From CBDTTM01 sp965363355 (GTDB lineage: Bacteria > Bacillota > Negativicutes > Selenomonadales > Selenomonadaceae), in contig CBDTTM010000015.1 in NCBI GenBank assembly GCA_965363355.1, positions 1-25,135 of the forward strand: a stretch of DNA of 25,135 nt, in the 5' to 3' direction. The notes under the pieces are model-generated. The model did no database searches, was not told the DNA's origin, and saw nothing but the letters and a program-made list of their open reading frames with translations. Below, one piece after another: positions 7,766 to 16,382 of this stretch; the first letter of the stretch is position 1; every line of letters begins with the position of its first letter. Position numbers and translations under genes: made by a program.

Positions 7766-9453
7766 GCATCCCCCAATACCATTTGATCAAGACGCCTGCC
7801 GCCAGGCACCATTGGCAAAACATCTTCCACCGAAGGAACCATGACATCAATGAGTGCCGGTCCCTCATGGGACAAAAATTCACGCAGTACAGGCTCCAGC
7901 TTTTCCGGCTCACTTACCATAAATCCCTTAACGCCCATAGATTCAGCCAATTTAACAAAATCCGTCTTGCCATTGAGCTCTGACTGCGAGTAGCGTTCCC
8001 CATAAAACATTCGCTGCCACTGCGATACCATGCCGAGTACATGATTATGCAGGACTACTACCTTTATATCGATATCATAGTCCGCGGCAGTCGAAAACTC
8101 CTGACAATTCATCATGATACTGCCATCACCTGTAATCAAAACGACGCTTTTTCCTCTTTGGCCAAGTTTAGCTCCAAGCGCCGCTGGAAGCCCATATCCC
8201 ATTGTGCCTAGGCCCCCAGAAGTCATCAGGCAGCGGGCCTGATTAAATTTATAAAACTGTGCGGTCCACATCTGATGCTGCCCAACATCAGTTACTACCA
8301 ATGCATCTTCTGGTGTCAACTCGCTTATTTTTTCAATCAACTGCTGTGGCATGATACAACTTTCATCTTTTTTATAAGACAAAGGCTTTTCCTCATGCAT
8401 TGCGATGAGTCCATCGCGCCAAGGCCCAAAACGCAGTTCAAGTTCACCAGCTATCGCGGTTAATTGTTTTTCAAATAATGGCATCGACCAACGAAGATCG
8501 GCACAGATTCGATAATCCGCTGCCACATTCTTGTTGATTTCCGCGGGGTCCACGTCAAAATGGATAATTTTTGCCTTCGGGGCAAATTGACTGACGATAC
8601 CAGTCACGCGGTCATCAAAACGCACACCGATGCCAACTAAAAGATCGCATTCCATCACTGCCATATTCGCCGCATAAGTTCCATGCATACCCACCATTCC
8701 TAGATTACCTTCATAAGAGTCTGGCACACAGCCAAGCCCCATCAAGCTCATGACAACAGGCATCGCCGTGTTTTGACAAATGCGCGTAACAGAATTCGCC
8801 ACATCGGCAATCGTAGCTCCACCGCCGACAAAAAAAAGAGGTTTTTCTGCTTGTCGCAGTGCCTTCACGGCCGCCTCTATATCGGCTTCATTGCCAACAA
8901 AATCTCCCTTATAACCGCGAAGATTCACAGTCTCAGGATATTCATATTCAAGTTCAGCGGCAAAGACATCCTTGGCCACATCAATGACTACCGGTCCAGG
9001 TCTCCCTGTTCTAGCAATAAAAAACGCTTCCTTCAATACCCGTGGCAGATCCTCGACTTTTTTGACGAGATAATTATGTTTGGTAATTGGCGTCGTAATC
9101 CCGCACATATCAGCTTCTTGGAACGAATCCTTGCCAATGAACGGGTTAGCTACCTGCCCGGTAATACATACAAGCGGTACAGAATCCATATTCGCTGTAG
9201 CTATTCCAGTCACAAGATTAGTTGCGCCAGGTCCTGATGTCGCAAAACATACGCCAACTTTTCCTGTCGCTCTGGCATAGCCATCGGCAGCATGTACAGC
9301 CCCCTGCTCATGTTTGGTCAAGATATGCGGAAACTCCATTTTGTATAACTCATCGTATAAAGTCAGTACTGCGCCTCCCGGATACCCAAATACAACACTT
9401 ACATCTTCTTTTTTCAAACTCTCTATTACAGCTTGCGCTCCATTTATCACCAA
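7762..9453 (-). CDS. ilvB: Acetohydroxyacid (acetolactate) synthase large catalytic subunit
   Basis: This 563-residue thiamine-diphosphate enzyme condenses pyruvate with pyruvate or 2-oxobutyrate. The N-terminal domain has the catalytic glutamate E49 in ILTKHEQGAVHAADGYA. The ThDP-binding segment GDGSIMMNCQEFSTA lies in the last third, and GGLGTMGYGLPAALGAK precedes it. The length is normal. The best start is TTG at 9453, 7 bases after GGGGG; GTG at 9450 is the alternative and there is no suitable ATG. It is the first gene of an ilvB-ilvN unit with a very short leader. Biosynthetic AHAS is preferred over a catabolic acetolactate synthase because the ACT subunit is adjacent. Confidence 0.95.
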   Translation of the reverse strand: MVINGAQAVIESLKKEDVSVVFGYPGGAVLTLYDELYKMEFPHILTKHEQGAVHAADGYARATGKVGVCFATSGPGATNLVTGIATANMDSVPLVCITGQVANPFIGKDSFQEADMCGITTPITKHNYLVKKVEDLPRVLKEAFFIARTGRPGPVVIDVAKDVFAAELEYEYPETVNLRGYKGDFVGNEADIEAAVKALRQAEKPLFFVGGGATIADVANSVTRICQNTAMPVVMSLMGLGCVPDSYEGNLGMVGMHGTYAANMAVMECDLLVGIGVRFDDRVTGIVSQFAPKAKIIHFDVDPAEINKNVAADYRICADLRWSMPLFEKQLTAIAGELELRFGPWRDGLIAMHEEKPLSYKKDESCIMPQQLIEKISELTPEDALVVTDVGQHQMWTAQFYKFNQARCLMTSGGLGTMGYGLPAALGAKLGQRGKSVVLITGDGSIMMNCQEFSTAADYDIDIKVVVLHNHVLGMVSQWQRMFYGERYSQSELNGKTDFVKLAESMGVKGFMVSEPEKLEPVLREFLSHEGPALIDVMVPSVEDVLPMVPGGRRLDQMVLGDA

Positions 9454-9493
9454 GCCAGCTCCCCCTTTACGACTTTACAGTAATTTTCTATAT

Positions 9494-9523
9494 ATTATAT
9501 ACTACATTTATAATACATAGCAA
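9494..9523 (-). promoter_or_regulatory. Candidate promoter of ilvBN
   Basis: On the minus strand TTGCTA (9518-9523) and TATAAT (9494-9499) are 18 bp apart. The predicted start near 9487 leaves only about 34 nt before ilvB. The region is very AT-rich and other -10-like words overlap, so the exact site is uncertain. Confidence 0.45.
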
Positions 9524-9636
9524 TATAAAAACAACATTTGTTTTCCTAAAAAGAATTAAAGTTTACGAATAATGAAATCAAGCGTAAAAAAACAATCCAC
9601 ATGCTAAGTGAATAAACAGTAAAAATTTTTTCTCGA

Positions 9637-9652
9637 TGTTGCTTTTGCAACA
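9637..9652. promoter_or_regulatory. FNR/CRP-geometry dyad upstream of the ferredoxin-cupin unit
   Basis: TGTTGC-TTTT-GCAACA is a perfect 6-4-6 dyad. The inner 5-4-5 arrangement is that of FNR-family sites. Its centre (9644.5) lies about 42 bases upstream of the start predicted from the -10 at 9675-9680, the class II activator position. The dyad is seen directly; the regulator family is inferred from geometry. Confidence 0.45.
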
Positions 9653-9674
9653 ATACAAAGGCAAGCAAGCGTAG

Positions 9675-9680
9675 TATAAT
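9675..9680 (+). promoter_or_regulatory. -10 element of the ferredoxin-cupin promoter
   Basis: A consensus TATAAT lies 66 bases before the ferredoxin ATG. No recognisable -35 lies 16-18 bp upstream (AATACA at the 17-bp spacing), as expected of a promoter that needs an activator. Confidence 0.5.
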
Positions 9681-9746
9681 TCAGATATAGAAAAGAACAA
9701 CGCTTCCTCATTACCAAAACAAAAAAAAAGGATAAGGTGATATATT

Positions 9747-10478
9747 ATGATTCGACAAATGATAAAGATCGACGAAGACAAATGCAACGGGTGTGGCCTC
9801 TGTACAGAAGCCTGCCACGAAGCAGCCATTGAGATCATTGATGGCAAAGCTAAAGTTATTCGGGATGATTTCTGTGACGGTCTTGGCAACTGCCTCCCAG
9901 TTTGCCCAACCGGCGCGATAACTTTTGAAGATCGCGAAGCCGCCGCTTATGACCAAGCAGCTGTTGATGCACATCTTGCAAGAACAAATCCAGCCAAAGC
10001 GCTTGAACATGCACAAGCACATACCCCTCATGCCGGTGGCTGCCCAGGCATGCAAGCACGCCAATTGAGCCCAAAAGCTGCACCAGCAGCTGCTGTAAAA
10101 TTCGAGCAAGAATCCCAGCTTCGCCAATGGCCAGTACAAATCAAACTCGTACCGATAAACGCACCATACTACCAAGGAGCTCATCTGCTCATCGCTGCGG
10201 ATTGCACAGCTTATGCTTATGCAAATTTCCATGAAGAATTCATCAAAAACCATATCGCGATCATCGGGTGTCCTAAGCTTGATGATATTGACTACAGCGA
10301 GAAACTGGCTGCAATCATCCGAGAAAATGATATCAAGAGCGTAACCATCGTACGCATGGAAGTTCCTTGCTGCGGCGGAATTTCCCATGCTGCAACGGTA
10401 GCACTCAAAGAAAGCGGTAAATTCATTCCTTGGAATATTGTCACGATTGGAATTGACGGCAGCATCATTGCCGATTAA
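9747..10478 (+). CDS. 4Fe-4S ferredoxin-type protein with a cysteine-containing C-terminal domain
   Basis: This is a 243-residue cytosolic iron-sulfur protein. The N-terminal ferredoxin domain (about 5-60) has C13-x2-C16-x2-C19-x3-C23 and then C43-x5-C49-x3-C53-P. The first set plus C53 can hold one [4Fe-4S]. In the second set the position expected to be Cys46 is Leu, so the second cluster would have three ligands. A linker rich in Ala/His/Gln (about 65-115) leads to a C-terminal domain with C153, C175 and the pair C208-C209 in VPCCGGISHA. AAGGTGA precedes the ATG at 9747. The cupin gene follows 15 bases after the stop. Its likely role is electron transfer or redox sensing; the partner is unknown. 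I recognise the layout but not a named function. Confidence 0.88.
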   Translation: MIRQMIKIDEDKCNGCGLCTEACHEAAIEIIDGKAKVIRDDFCDGLGNCLPVCPTGAITFEDREAAAYDQAAVDAHLARTNPAKALEHAQAHTPHAGGCPGMQARQLSPKAAPAAAVKFEQESQLRQWPVQIKLVPINAPYYQGAHLLIAADCTAYAYANFHEEFIKNHIAIIGCPKLDDIDYSEKLAAIIRENDIKSVTIVRMEVPCCGGISHAATVALKESGKFIPWNIVTIGIDGSIIAD

Positions 10479-10493
10479 AGGAGCGCGATCTAT

Positions 10494-10850
10494 ATGCCTT
10501 ATATCAAAAACCTAGTCCCTGAAACCATTGCAAATCTATCCGGCTTAGTGCAGACAGCACCGGGCCAAATCGTCAGCAAAACACTGGCCCAAAACGAAGC
10601 CTTGAGTTTGACCCTTTTTGCTTTCGCCAAAGGTGAAGAAATAAGTTCACACCTCTCCGATGGCGATGCTATGGTCAACGTTCTTGAAGGAACTGGCCGA
10701 TTCACTGTCGACGGACATGATTATTTACTGCAAAGCGGCGAATCACTCGTCATGCCCGCAGGAAAGCCACATGCCGTTTACGCCGAAGAAGATTTCAAGA
10801 TGTTTCTCGTCGTTGTCATGCCGGTACCGACAAAAAAACTCGATAAATAA
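10494..10850 (+). CDS. Single-domain cupin protein
   Basis: This 118-residue small beta-barrel protein has cupin motif 1 around residues 47-65 (GEEISSHLSDGDAMVNVLEG) and motif 2 around 80-93 (GESLVMPAGKPHAV). H53 and the motif 2 His are candidate metal ligands. The second His usual in motif 1 (HxH) is replaced by Ser, so the metal site may be incomplete or different. AAAGGAG lies 10 bases before the ATG. It is co-transcribed with the Fe-S protein upstream (15-base gap) and closed by a terminator. The pairing suggests a shared role, but the substrate is unknown. Confidence 0.88.
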   Translation: MPYIKNLVPETIANLSGLVQTAPGQIVSKTLAQNEALSLTLFAFAKGEEISSHLSDGDAMVNVLEGTGRFTVDGHDYLLQSGESLVMPAGKPHAVYAEEDFKMFLVVVMPVPTKKLDK

Positions 10851-10858
10851 TACAGAAC

Positions 10859-10903
10859 GAAGCCCTGCTTTTATGTTAAAATAAGAGCAGGGCTTCCTTA
10901 TTA
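10859..10903 (+). terminator. Terminator after the cupin gene
   Basis: A perfect 11-bp stem (10859-10869 with 10886-10896) and a 16-nt AT-rich loop are followed by a short, imperfect T tract (CTTATT). It lies 8 bases after the cupin stop. The weak T tract suggests partial read-through into the DhaM-like gene. Confidence 0.6.
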
Positions 10904-10944
10904 AAAAATCGAAGCAATAAACGATATTTTGCGGAGGGATCATT

Positions 10945-11343
10945 ATGATTGGCATGGTTATTGTTTCACACAGCGCTAAAGCCGCTGAAGGAGTCCGCGA
11001 ATTGGCTTTGCAAATGGCCGCACCTGAGCTTTCAATCATCGCTGCCGGAGGAATGGCCGATAATATTCTCGGCACAGATGCTATTAAAATACAGACTGCT
11101 ATCGAAACAGCCGACAGTGGTGACGGCGTACTCGTCCTCGTCGATTTGGGCAGTGCCGTCTTAAGTACCGACCTAGCAATCGACCTTTTGACACCTGAGC
11201 TTAAACAACGCGTCTTGATTGCTGATGCACCACTGCTCGAAGGAGCAGTCATGGCCGCCATCGAAGCTTCTGTTCCCGGCAGCACCTTGCAAAAAGCTGC
11301 CGATACTGCCGAAGCCGCAAAAAAATTGCAAAAGCACTTATAA
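10945..11343 (+). CDS. dhaM: DhaM-type PTS phosphocarrier domain protein (EIIA-Man fold), orphan
   Basis: This 132-residue cytosolic protein resembles the EIIA-like domain of DhaM, which passes PTS phosphate to the ADP bound in DhaL for dihydroxyacetone phosphorylation. MIGMVIVSHSAKAAEGV places the phospho-histidine at residue 9. AAGGMADNILGTDAIKI and VLVLVDLGSAVLSTDLA match the family. It is the single-domain form, without the HPr and EI-like domains of E. coli DhaM. GGAGGG precedes the ATG. No dhaK or dhaL lies in the window, which is odd, because these usually flank dhaM. It may serve DhaKL encoded elsewhere or act on another partner. The family call is firm; the function is inferred. Confidence 0.85.
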   Translation: MIGMVIVSHSAKAAEGVRELALQMAAPELSIIAAGGMADNILGTDAIKIQTAIETADSGDGVLVLVDLGSAVLSTDLAIDLLTPELKQRVLIADAPLLEGAVMAAIEASVPGSTLQKAADTAEAAKKLQKHL

Positions 11344-11346
11344 AAG

Positions 11347-11387
11347 AAAAAAGGTTCATCACCGCAACTGGGTGATGAACCTTTTTT
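11347..11387. terminator. Bidirectional terminator between the DhaM-like gene and the glycogen operon
   Basis: A perfect 11-bp stem (11353-11363 with 11371-11381) and a 7-nt loop are flanked by six A on one side and six T on the other. It can therefore end transcription on both strands. It lies just after the DhaM stop (+) and 19 bases after the end of the GH13-GH77 gene (-). Confidence 0.92.
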
Positions 11388-11406
11388 GTCGTGCTATTTT
11401 TGTAAT

Positions 11407-14400
11407 TCAACGTTTATATTTTTCACTCAGCACCGATAATTTTTGGGCCAAAGCTGCCGAAAAAACTTCTTTGCCCACACGCCACTGCCAGTTCGTCCCA
11501 ACAGTTCCTGGTCGATTCATCCGGGCCGTATCCCCTAGATGCAGAATATCCTGCATTGGAATAATTGCCGTTGCTGCCGGCGCCGCATAGGCAAATTCAA
11601 TGAGCTTATCGCAGATAGCCTCCGGCGAAGGATCTTTGGCATCAATAAAGCGCGATAAAATGTCTGCAGTCTGGATATCTAAATCCTGTCTGACCCAACC
11701 AATCGTCGTATTATTATCATGGGTTCCGGTGTAGACTACTGCATTTTCACCGCAAGCAAACCCGAACATTTTTTTTGCATTGAGCTGCAAAGCAAAATGA
11801 AGTACGCGCATCCCCGGAAAGCCACAATCGCGCCGCAATTGCTCGACTTCCGGCGTAATGATGCCCAAATCCTCCGCAATGACCGGCATTTGCCCAAAAT
11901 ATTTTTCCAACGTCTGAAAAAATCCCCGACCAGGGCCTTTCACCCATTTTCCCTCCATAGCTGTTTTTGCTTCGCCATCAACCTCCCAGTACGATTCAAA
12001 ACCACGAAAATGGTCCACACGAATAATATCTACCATTTCCAAAAGAACCTTAAATCGTTTGCGCCACCAATCATAATCATCCTTTTTCATCTTGTCCCAG
12101 CAATAATGCGGGTTGCCCCAAAGCTGCCCCGTTTCGCTGAAATAATCTGGCGGCACGCCTGCGACCTTGATTGCTTTTCCTGTTGCATCAATTTCAAACA
12201 AATCCTGATGTACCCAAACATCAGCACTATCGAGCGAAATAAAGATTGGCATGTCGCCAATGATTTTTACATCATGACGATTTGCATGGTCTCTGACCAA
12301 ATGCCACTGCCGAAAGAACTCATATTGAAGGAATTTTTGATATTCGATTTCAGTAGAAAGACGTTCGCGATACTGAGCTAAAACTTCCGGCTTCCGACTT
12401 TTCACGCTAGATTCCCACTGCATCCATGGCAAATCATCGAATTCTTTTTTTAAGGCAGTGAATAACGCATAATCATCCAGCCAAAAAGCCTGATGCTCAC
12501 AAAACTTATGATATCCACTGTGTTTAGCCGCCCGTTGCACAAATTTAGCAAAGGCGCAGCGAAGGCAGGCTGCTTTGGCGGCCCAAACACGTTCATAATC
12601 GATTGGACCGCTTTGATAGCCAAAAGATGCTGCTGCCAATTCTGCTTGATCGATCAATCCGTCTTCATAAAGAATAGCTGGAGACAATAACAAAGGATTG
12701 CCCGCGAAAGCCGATGAAGACTGGTACGGAGAATATCCATATCCGACTGGATTCAGCGGCAAGATCTGCCACAAACGCTGCCCCGACTGATGCAAAAAGT
12801 CAATGAATGCATAGGCATCTGGACCAAAGTCACCAATGCCGTATTCACTTGGTAAAGACGTCGGATGCAGCAAAATTCCCGCACGTCTTTGAAATATGGA
12901 CTTTTCCTTTTCTCGGCGAAACACCAGCCCCTGCAAAGCTTGTATCTGTACCTTGAGCTGATCTCCTTCCGTGTAAATTTCTGCTTTGCCAAAGACTTCC
13001 TTATAGTTTCCACTTGGAAGCCCATGCATGTCGATTTCGATTTCAGCGGCTTGTGTTTTATTCCTATTTAAAACGATGATGAATACATCATTTTTCGAAC
13101 TTGCGCCAAACACATCTTGTCCGTCACGGATCAGGCGTGCGTAGGCATAGATATCCCCTTGATCATACAATGGTAAAAATTCACCCGTTTGCAAAGCCGG
13201 ATGTTCATTGCGAAGCTTGATGAATTTTTTATACCACTTTTGCAGATACGAGTCACCGCCTTCCCACTTGTAAGCGCGGCGATTATAGGGGTCTTTATAG
13301 CCCTGCATACCGATTTCATCACCGTAATAAATGCAAGGGACTCCAGGAAAGGTCATTTGCCATAATGCCGCCATCATCATTCGCGCAATCCCCAGGTTAA
13401 AATGATCATTGTCCAAATGGAAGCGAGACTGGCGAATTGCTGGCATTCCATCATAATAAGGAGCCTCTCCTAAAAGCGTCAAAGCGCGTTCCACATCATG
13501 GCTGCCAATCAGATTCATCATCGCATAAAAATTTTCCGGTGGATAATTTTCTTTTAAGCTGAGCAACTGTCGATTCACCTGATGTGCATCGATGCGCCCC
13601 AGCAAAAAATCGAGCAGAATCTGGCGGAAAGGATAATTCATCGCTGAATCCATTTCTTTACCGCAGAGATATTCACGTGGCACACCATAACTGATTTTAT
13701 TCGAGGCATCTTCCCATACTTCACCAATCATTACCGCTTCCGGATTTTCTTCTTTCAGCACCTTATAAAATCGTTGAGAAAAAAGTGGTGGCAATTCATC
13801 GATGACATCGAGGCGCCAGCCGCTGATTCCGGCTTTAAGCCAATGCTTCATGACACTATCATCATCTTCTATGATGAATCTCATATAAGACGGCGACGTT
13901 TCATTGACATTCGGCAAGGTGTGAAAGCCCCACCAACAATCGTATTCATAAGGATATTTATTGAAGCTGTACCAGGAATAATATGGCGAAGAAGTCGATT
14001 GGAACGCTCCCACGGTATCATACGTATTATCTCGGTTAAAATATCGGCTATCACTGCCTGTATGGCTGAAAACACCATCGATGATAATACGGATCCCCAT
14101 AGATTCTGCCCGTTTGCATAATTCACTAAACTCTTCATTGGTTCCCAGCAATGGATCGATTTTATGATAATCGCCTGTATCATAATGATGATTGCTCGGC
14201 GATTCGAAAATGGGGTTCAGATAAATAACAGAAATCCCTAACTCTTTGAGATACTCGAGTTTCTCATTGATTCCCGCTAAATTTCCACCAAAGAAATCAT
14301 ACGCAACGATTTCTTTGGTGTCAACATCCTTATAATAGCAAGGAGAATCTTCCCAGGCCGCATGCACGACAGCACCTTTTTTGTAGATGATCTGGTCACC

Positions 14401-14844
14401 CTTACGGCAAAACCTATCCGGAAATATTTGGTACATCACTGCATGTTTGAACCAATCTGGTGTTTTCGATCCTTGATATACCACTGTGATCTGATATGCC
14501 GGCGGCACTTGATCATAACATTGGCCTTGCCCGCCAAAATGCTCCGGATTATTCCCATAAAAAAACGTTCCCGTTGGCGTGTTTATGATGAAATAATACC
14601 AAAGCAAACAGCCTTTTTCTTGCGGTGGTACAAAGACTTCATAGTGGCTGCCTGCTTTTTTTTTGAGCTCAATCAATATTTCACCGACATTATCCCGCCA
14701 AATCCGGACCATAACAGAAGAGACCGTCTCTTCCATGCTCACATCCAGTCCGAGCCGGATGTGCTGCTCGCTACTCGCTGCTCCAAGCGGAGAACGATAA
14801 TATGGATTTTGTGAATCATGGATAATTTCTCTTTGTTCAGCCAT
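11407..14844 (-). CDS. Bifunctional GH13 amylase/debranching-type hydrolase and GH77 4-alpha-glucanotransferase
   Basis: This 1,145-residue cytosolic fusion (no signal peptide) acts on glycogen or malto-oligosaccharides. An N-terminal beta-sandwich like a starch-binding domain covers about 1-125. The GH13 catalytic domain (about 135-560) has DGVFSHTG, GWRLDV with nucleophile D346, IGEVWED with acid/base E375 and IGSHDVER with D450. A C-terminal beta domain runs to about 640. GH77 (about 653-1145) begins RRAGILLHPTSLPSEYGIGD and has nucleophile D944 in RVDHFRGFE, acid/base E991 in IAEDLG and D1043 in GTHDNNT. The ATG at 14844 follows AAAGGTGAG; an in-frame GTG at 14853 is less likely. It is the last gene of the glycogen operon. 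All catalytic residues are present in both halves. GlgX/neopullulanase-like specificity is inferred. Confidence 0.93.
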   Translation of the reverse strand: MAEQREIIHDSQNPYYRSPLGAASSEQHIRLGLDVSMEETVSSVMVRIWRDNVGEILIELKKKAGSHYEVFVPPQEKGCLLWYYFIINTPTGTFFYGNNPEHFGGQGQCYDQVPPAYQITVVYQGSKTPDWFKHAVMYQIFPDRFCRKGDQIIYKKGAVVHAAWEDSPCYYKDVDTKEIVAYDFFGGNLAGINEKLEYLKELGISVIYLNPIFESPSNHHYDTGDYHKIDPLLGTNEEFSELCKRAESMGIRIIIDGVFSHTGSDSRYFNRDNTYDTVGAFQSTSSPYYSWYSFNKYPYEYDCWWGFHTLPNVNETSPSYMRFIIEDDDSVMKHWLKAGISGWRLDVIDELPPLFSQRFYKVLKEENPEAVMIGEVWEDASNKISYGVPREYLCGKEMDSAMNYPFRQILLDFLLGRIDAHQVNRQLLSLKENYPPENFYAMMNLIGSHDVERALTLLGEAPYYDGMPAIRQSRFHLDNDHFNLGIARMMMAALWQMTFPGVPCIYYGDEIGMQGYKDPYNRRAYKWEGGDSYLQKWYKKFIKLRNEHPALQTGEFLPLYDQGDIYAYARLIRDGQDVFGASSKNDVFIIVLNRNKTQAAEIEIDMHGLPSGNYKEVFGKAEIYTEGDQLKVQIQALQGLVFRREKEKSIFQRRAGILLHPTSLPSEYGIGDFGPDAYAFIDFLHQSGQRLWQILPLNPVGYGYSPYQSSSAFAGNPLLLSPAILYEDGLIDQAELAAASFGYQSGPIDYERVWAAKAACLRCAFAKFVQRAAKHSGYHKFCEHQAFWLDDYALFTALKKEFDDLPWMQWESSVKSRKPEVLAQYRERLSTEIEYQKFLQYEFFRQWHLVRDHANRHDVKIIGDMPIFISLDSADVWVHQDLFEIDATGKAIKVAGVPPDYFSETGQLWGNPHYCWDKMKKDDYDWWRKRFKVLLEMVDIIRVDHFRGFESYWEVDGEAKTAMEGKWVKGPGRGFFQTLEKYFGQMPVIAEDLGIITPEVEQLRRDCGFPGMRVLHFALQLNAKKMFGFACGENAVVYTGTHDNNTTIGWVRQDLDIQTADILSRFIDAKDPSPEAICDKLIEFAYAAPAATAIIPMQDILHLGDTARMNRPGTVGTNWQWRVGKEVFSAALAQKLSVLSEKYKR

Positions 14845-14868
14845 AACTCTCACCTTTTATCTTAAATT

Positions 14869-14906
14869 CGAGGGACGGTCATGCCGTTTGACTTCAGCTG
14901 CCCTCG
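14869..14906. other. Intercistronic inverted repeat between glgA and the GH13-GH77 gene
   Basis: CGAGGG (14869-14874) pairs with CCCTCG (14901-14906), with an inner ACGG/CCGT hairpin (14875-14878 with 14884-14887). It has no T tract on the minus strand, so it looks like an mRNA-processing or stability hairpin rather than a terminator. It covers most of the 67-base gap. Confidence 0.45.
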
Positions 14907-14911
14907 CCTGC

Positions 14912-16348
14912 TCATTTTGCCAAACGAAGATATAGCTCCTTATACTGCCGAGCAGATTCACCCCAACTAAAATCCGATTCCATTGCATTGCGAACAATAA
15001 TATGCCACATATTCATATCCTCATACGCCCCCAAAGCTTGTTTGATAGCATATAAGAATTCATGCGCATTATAATTGACAAAAACAAATCCATTTCCTGC
15101 TTTTGCATATTTATCATAAGCTTTTACCGTGTCTTTCAGTCCGCCGGTTTCTCTAACCACCGGTACGCAGCCATAACGAAGCGCAATCAGCTGACCAATG
15201 CCGCAAGGTTCATAATCAGACGGCATCAAGAACATCGTAGCTGCGGCATAAATCTGATGAGCCAGCGTTTCATCAAAACAGATATTGACAGAAATCTTAT
15301 TGGGAAATCTCCATGCCAGCCCCTTTAGCCAATCTTCATATTCCTTATCGCCTGTTCCAAGCACAACAATCTGTATATCTTCATGTTGTAATAGTTCATC
15401 GGCGATGCGGACAAAAAGATCCAACCCTTTTGGTGGTACTAACCTAGTAACCAAGGCCAGCATTGGAACATCCCGGCGAACTGGCAAATCCAGTGCTTTT
15501 TGCAAACGAACTTTATTCTCACGTTTCTTGTTGAGTGTATATTTATCATAAGGAACAAATATACGCGGATCCGTCAGAGAATTGTATTCTTCATAATCGA
15601 GTCCATTGAGTATGCCTTCGAGCTTATCTGAACGGTAGCGCAACAGTCCGTCCAGCTTTTCGCCAAAATATTCATATTGTATTTCCTCGGCATATGTACG
15701 ACTTACTGTCGTAATATAATCCGAATAAATCAAACCGCCTTTCATGAAATTTACTGCTCCGTAGAATTCTAAATCGCCATTTCTAAAATATTTCCAATCA
15801 AGCCCAAGAACATCTGACATGATTTCTTTGGGAAATATTCCTTGATATTTTAAATTATGGATCGTATAGACCGTTCGAATATCTTTATATCTGTCATCTT
15901 GTCCATATTCTAGCTTCAAAAAGACACTGACAAGGCTAGCATGCCAATCATTGATGTGGATGATGTCTGGCATGAAATCCATCTCTGGCAGCATAGCAAG
16001 GACAGCTCGGCTAAAGAAAGAAAAACGTTCAGCATCATCACCATAGCCATATAATTCATCGCGTTTAAAATACTCCTCATTATCGACAAAATAAACAGTC
16101 ATACCATCTATATTCAGGCTTTCTATCCCGACAAATTTTTGTCTCCACGCGACCGGTATCGACGATTCGCAAACTTTTTCCATCTTTTCACGATATTGTT
16201 CTTTAATGAATCCATATTTTGGCATAATGATTCGAACATCTAAACCTTGCCGCACTAATTCTTTTGGTAAAGTGCCAACGACATCTGCCAATCCACCAGT
16301 TTTTGCAAATGGCACTGCCTCAGCTGCTACAAATAAAACTTTTAACAT
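14912..16348 (-). CDS. glgA: Glycogen synthase (ADP-glucose type, GT5)
   Basis: This 478-residue enzyme transfers glucose from ADP-glucose to the non-reducing end of the glycogen chain. The N-terminal Rossmann half starts MLKVLFVAAEAVPFAKTGGLADVVG, containing the KTGGL nucleotide-sugar motif at 16-20. The C-terminal half has LVTRLVPPKGLDL and the conserved PSDYEPCGIGQLIALRYG and ETGGLKDTV segments with the catalytic-site Glu. The length is the family norm. GGAGGGGG lies 9 bases before the ATG at 16348. It follows glgB by 34 bases in the same operon. The ADP-glucose donor is supported by GlgC/GlgD in the operon. Confidence 0.97.
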   Translation of the reverse strand: MLKVLFVAAEAVPFAKTGGLADVVGTLPKELVRQGLDVRIIMPKYGFIKEQYREKMEKVCESSIPVAWRQKFVGIESLNIDGMTVYFVDNEEYFKRDELYGYGDDAERFSFFSRAVLAMLPEMDFMPDIIHINDWHASLVSVFLKLEYGQDDRYKDIRTVYTIHNLKYQGIFPKEIMSDVLGLDWKYFRNGDLEFYGAVNFMKGGLIYSDYITTVSRTYAEEIQYEYFGEKLDGLLRYRSDKLEGILNGLDYEEYNSLTDPRIFVPYDKYTLNKKRENKVRLQKALDLPVRRDVPMLALVTRLVPPKGLDLFVRIADELLQHEDIQIVVLGTGDKEYEDWLKGLAWRFPNKISVNICFDETLAHQIYAAATMFLMPSDYEPCGIGQLIALRYGCVPVVRETGGLKDTVKAYDKYAKAGNGFVFVNYNAHEFLYAIKQALGAYEDMNMWHIIVRNAMESDFSWGESARQYKELYLRLAK

Positions 16349-16382
16349 ATGTGAGCTTCCCCCTCCGCCTATATATATTTTT

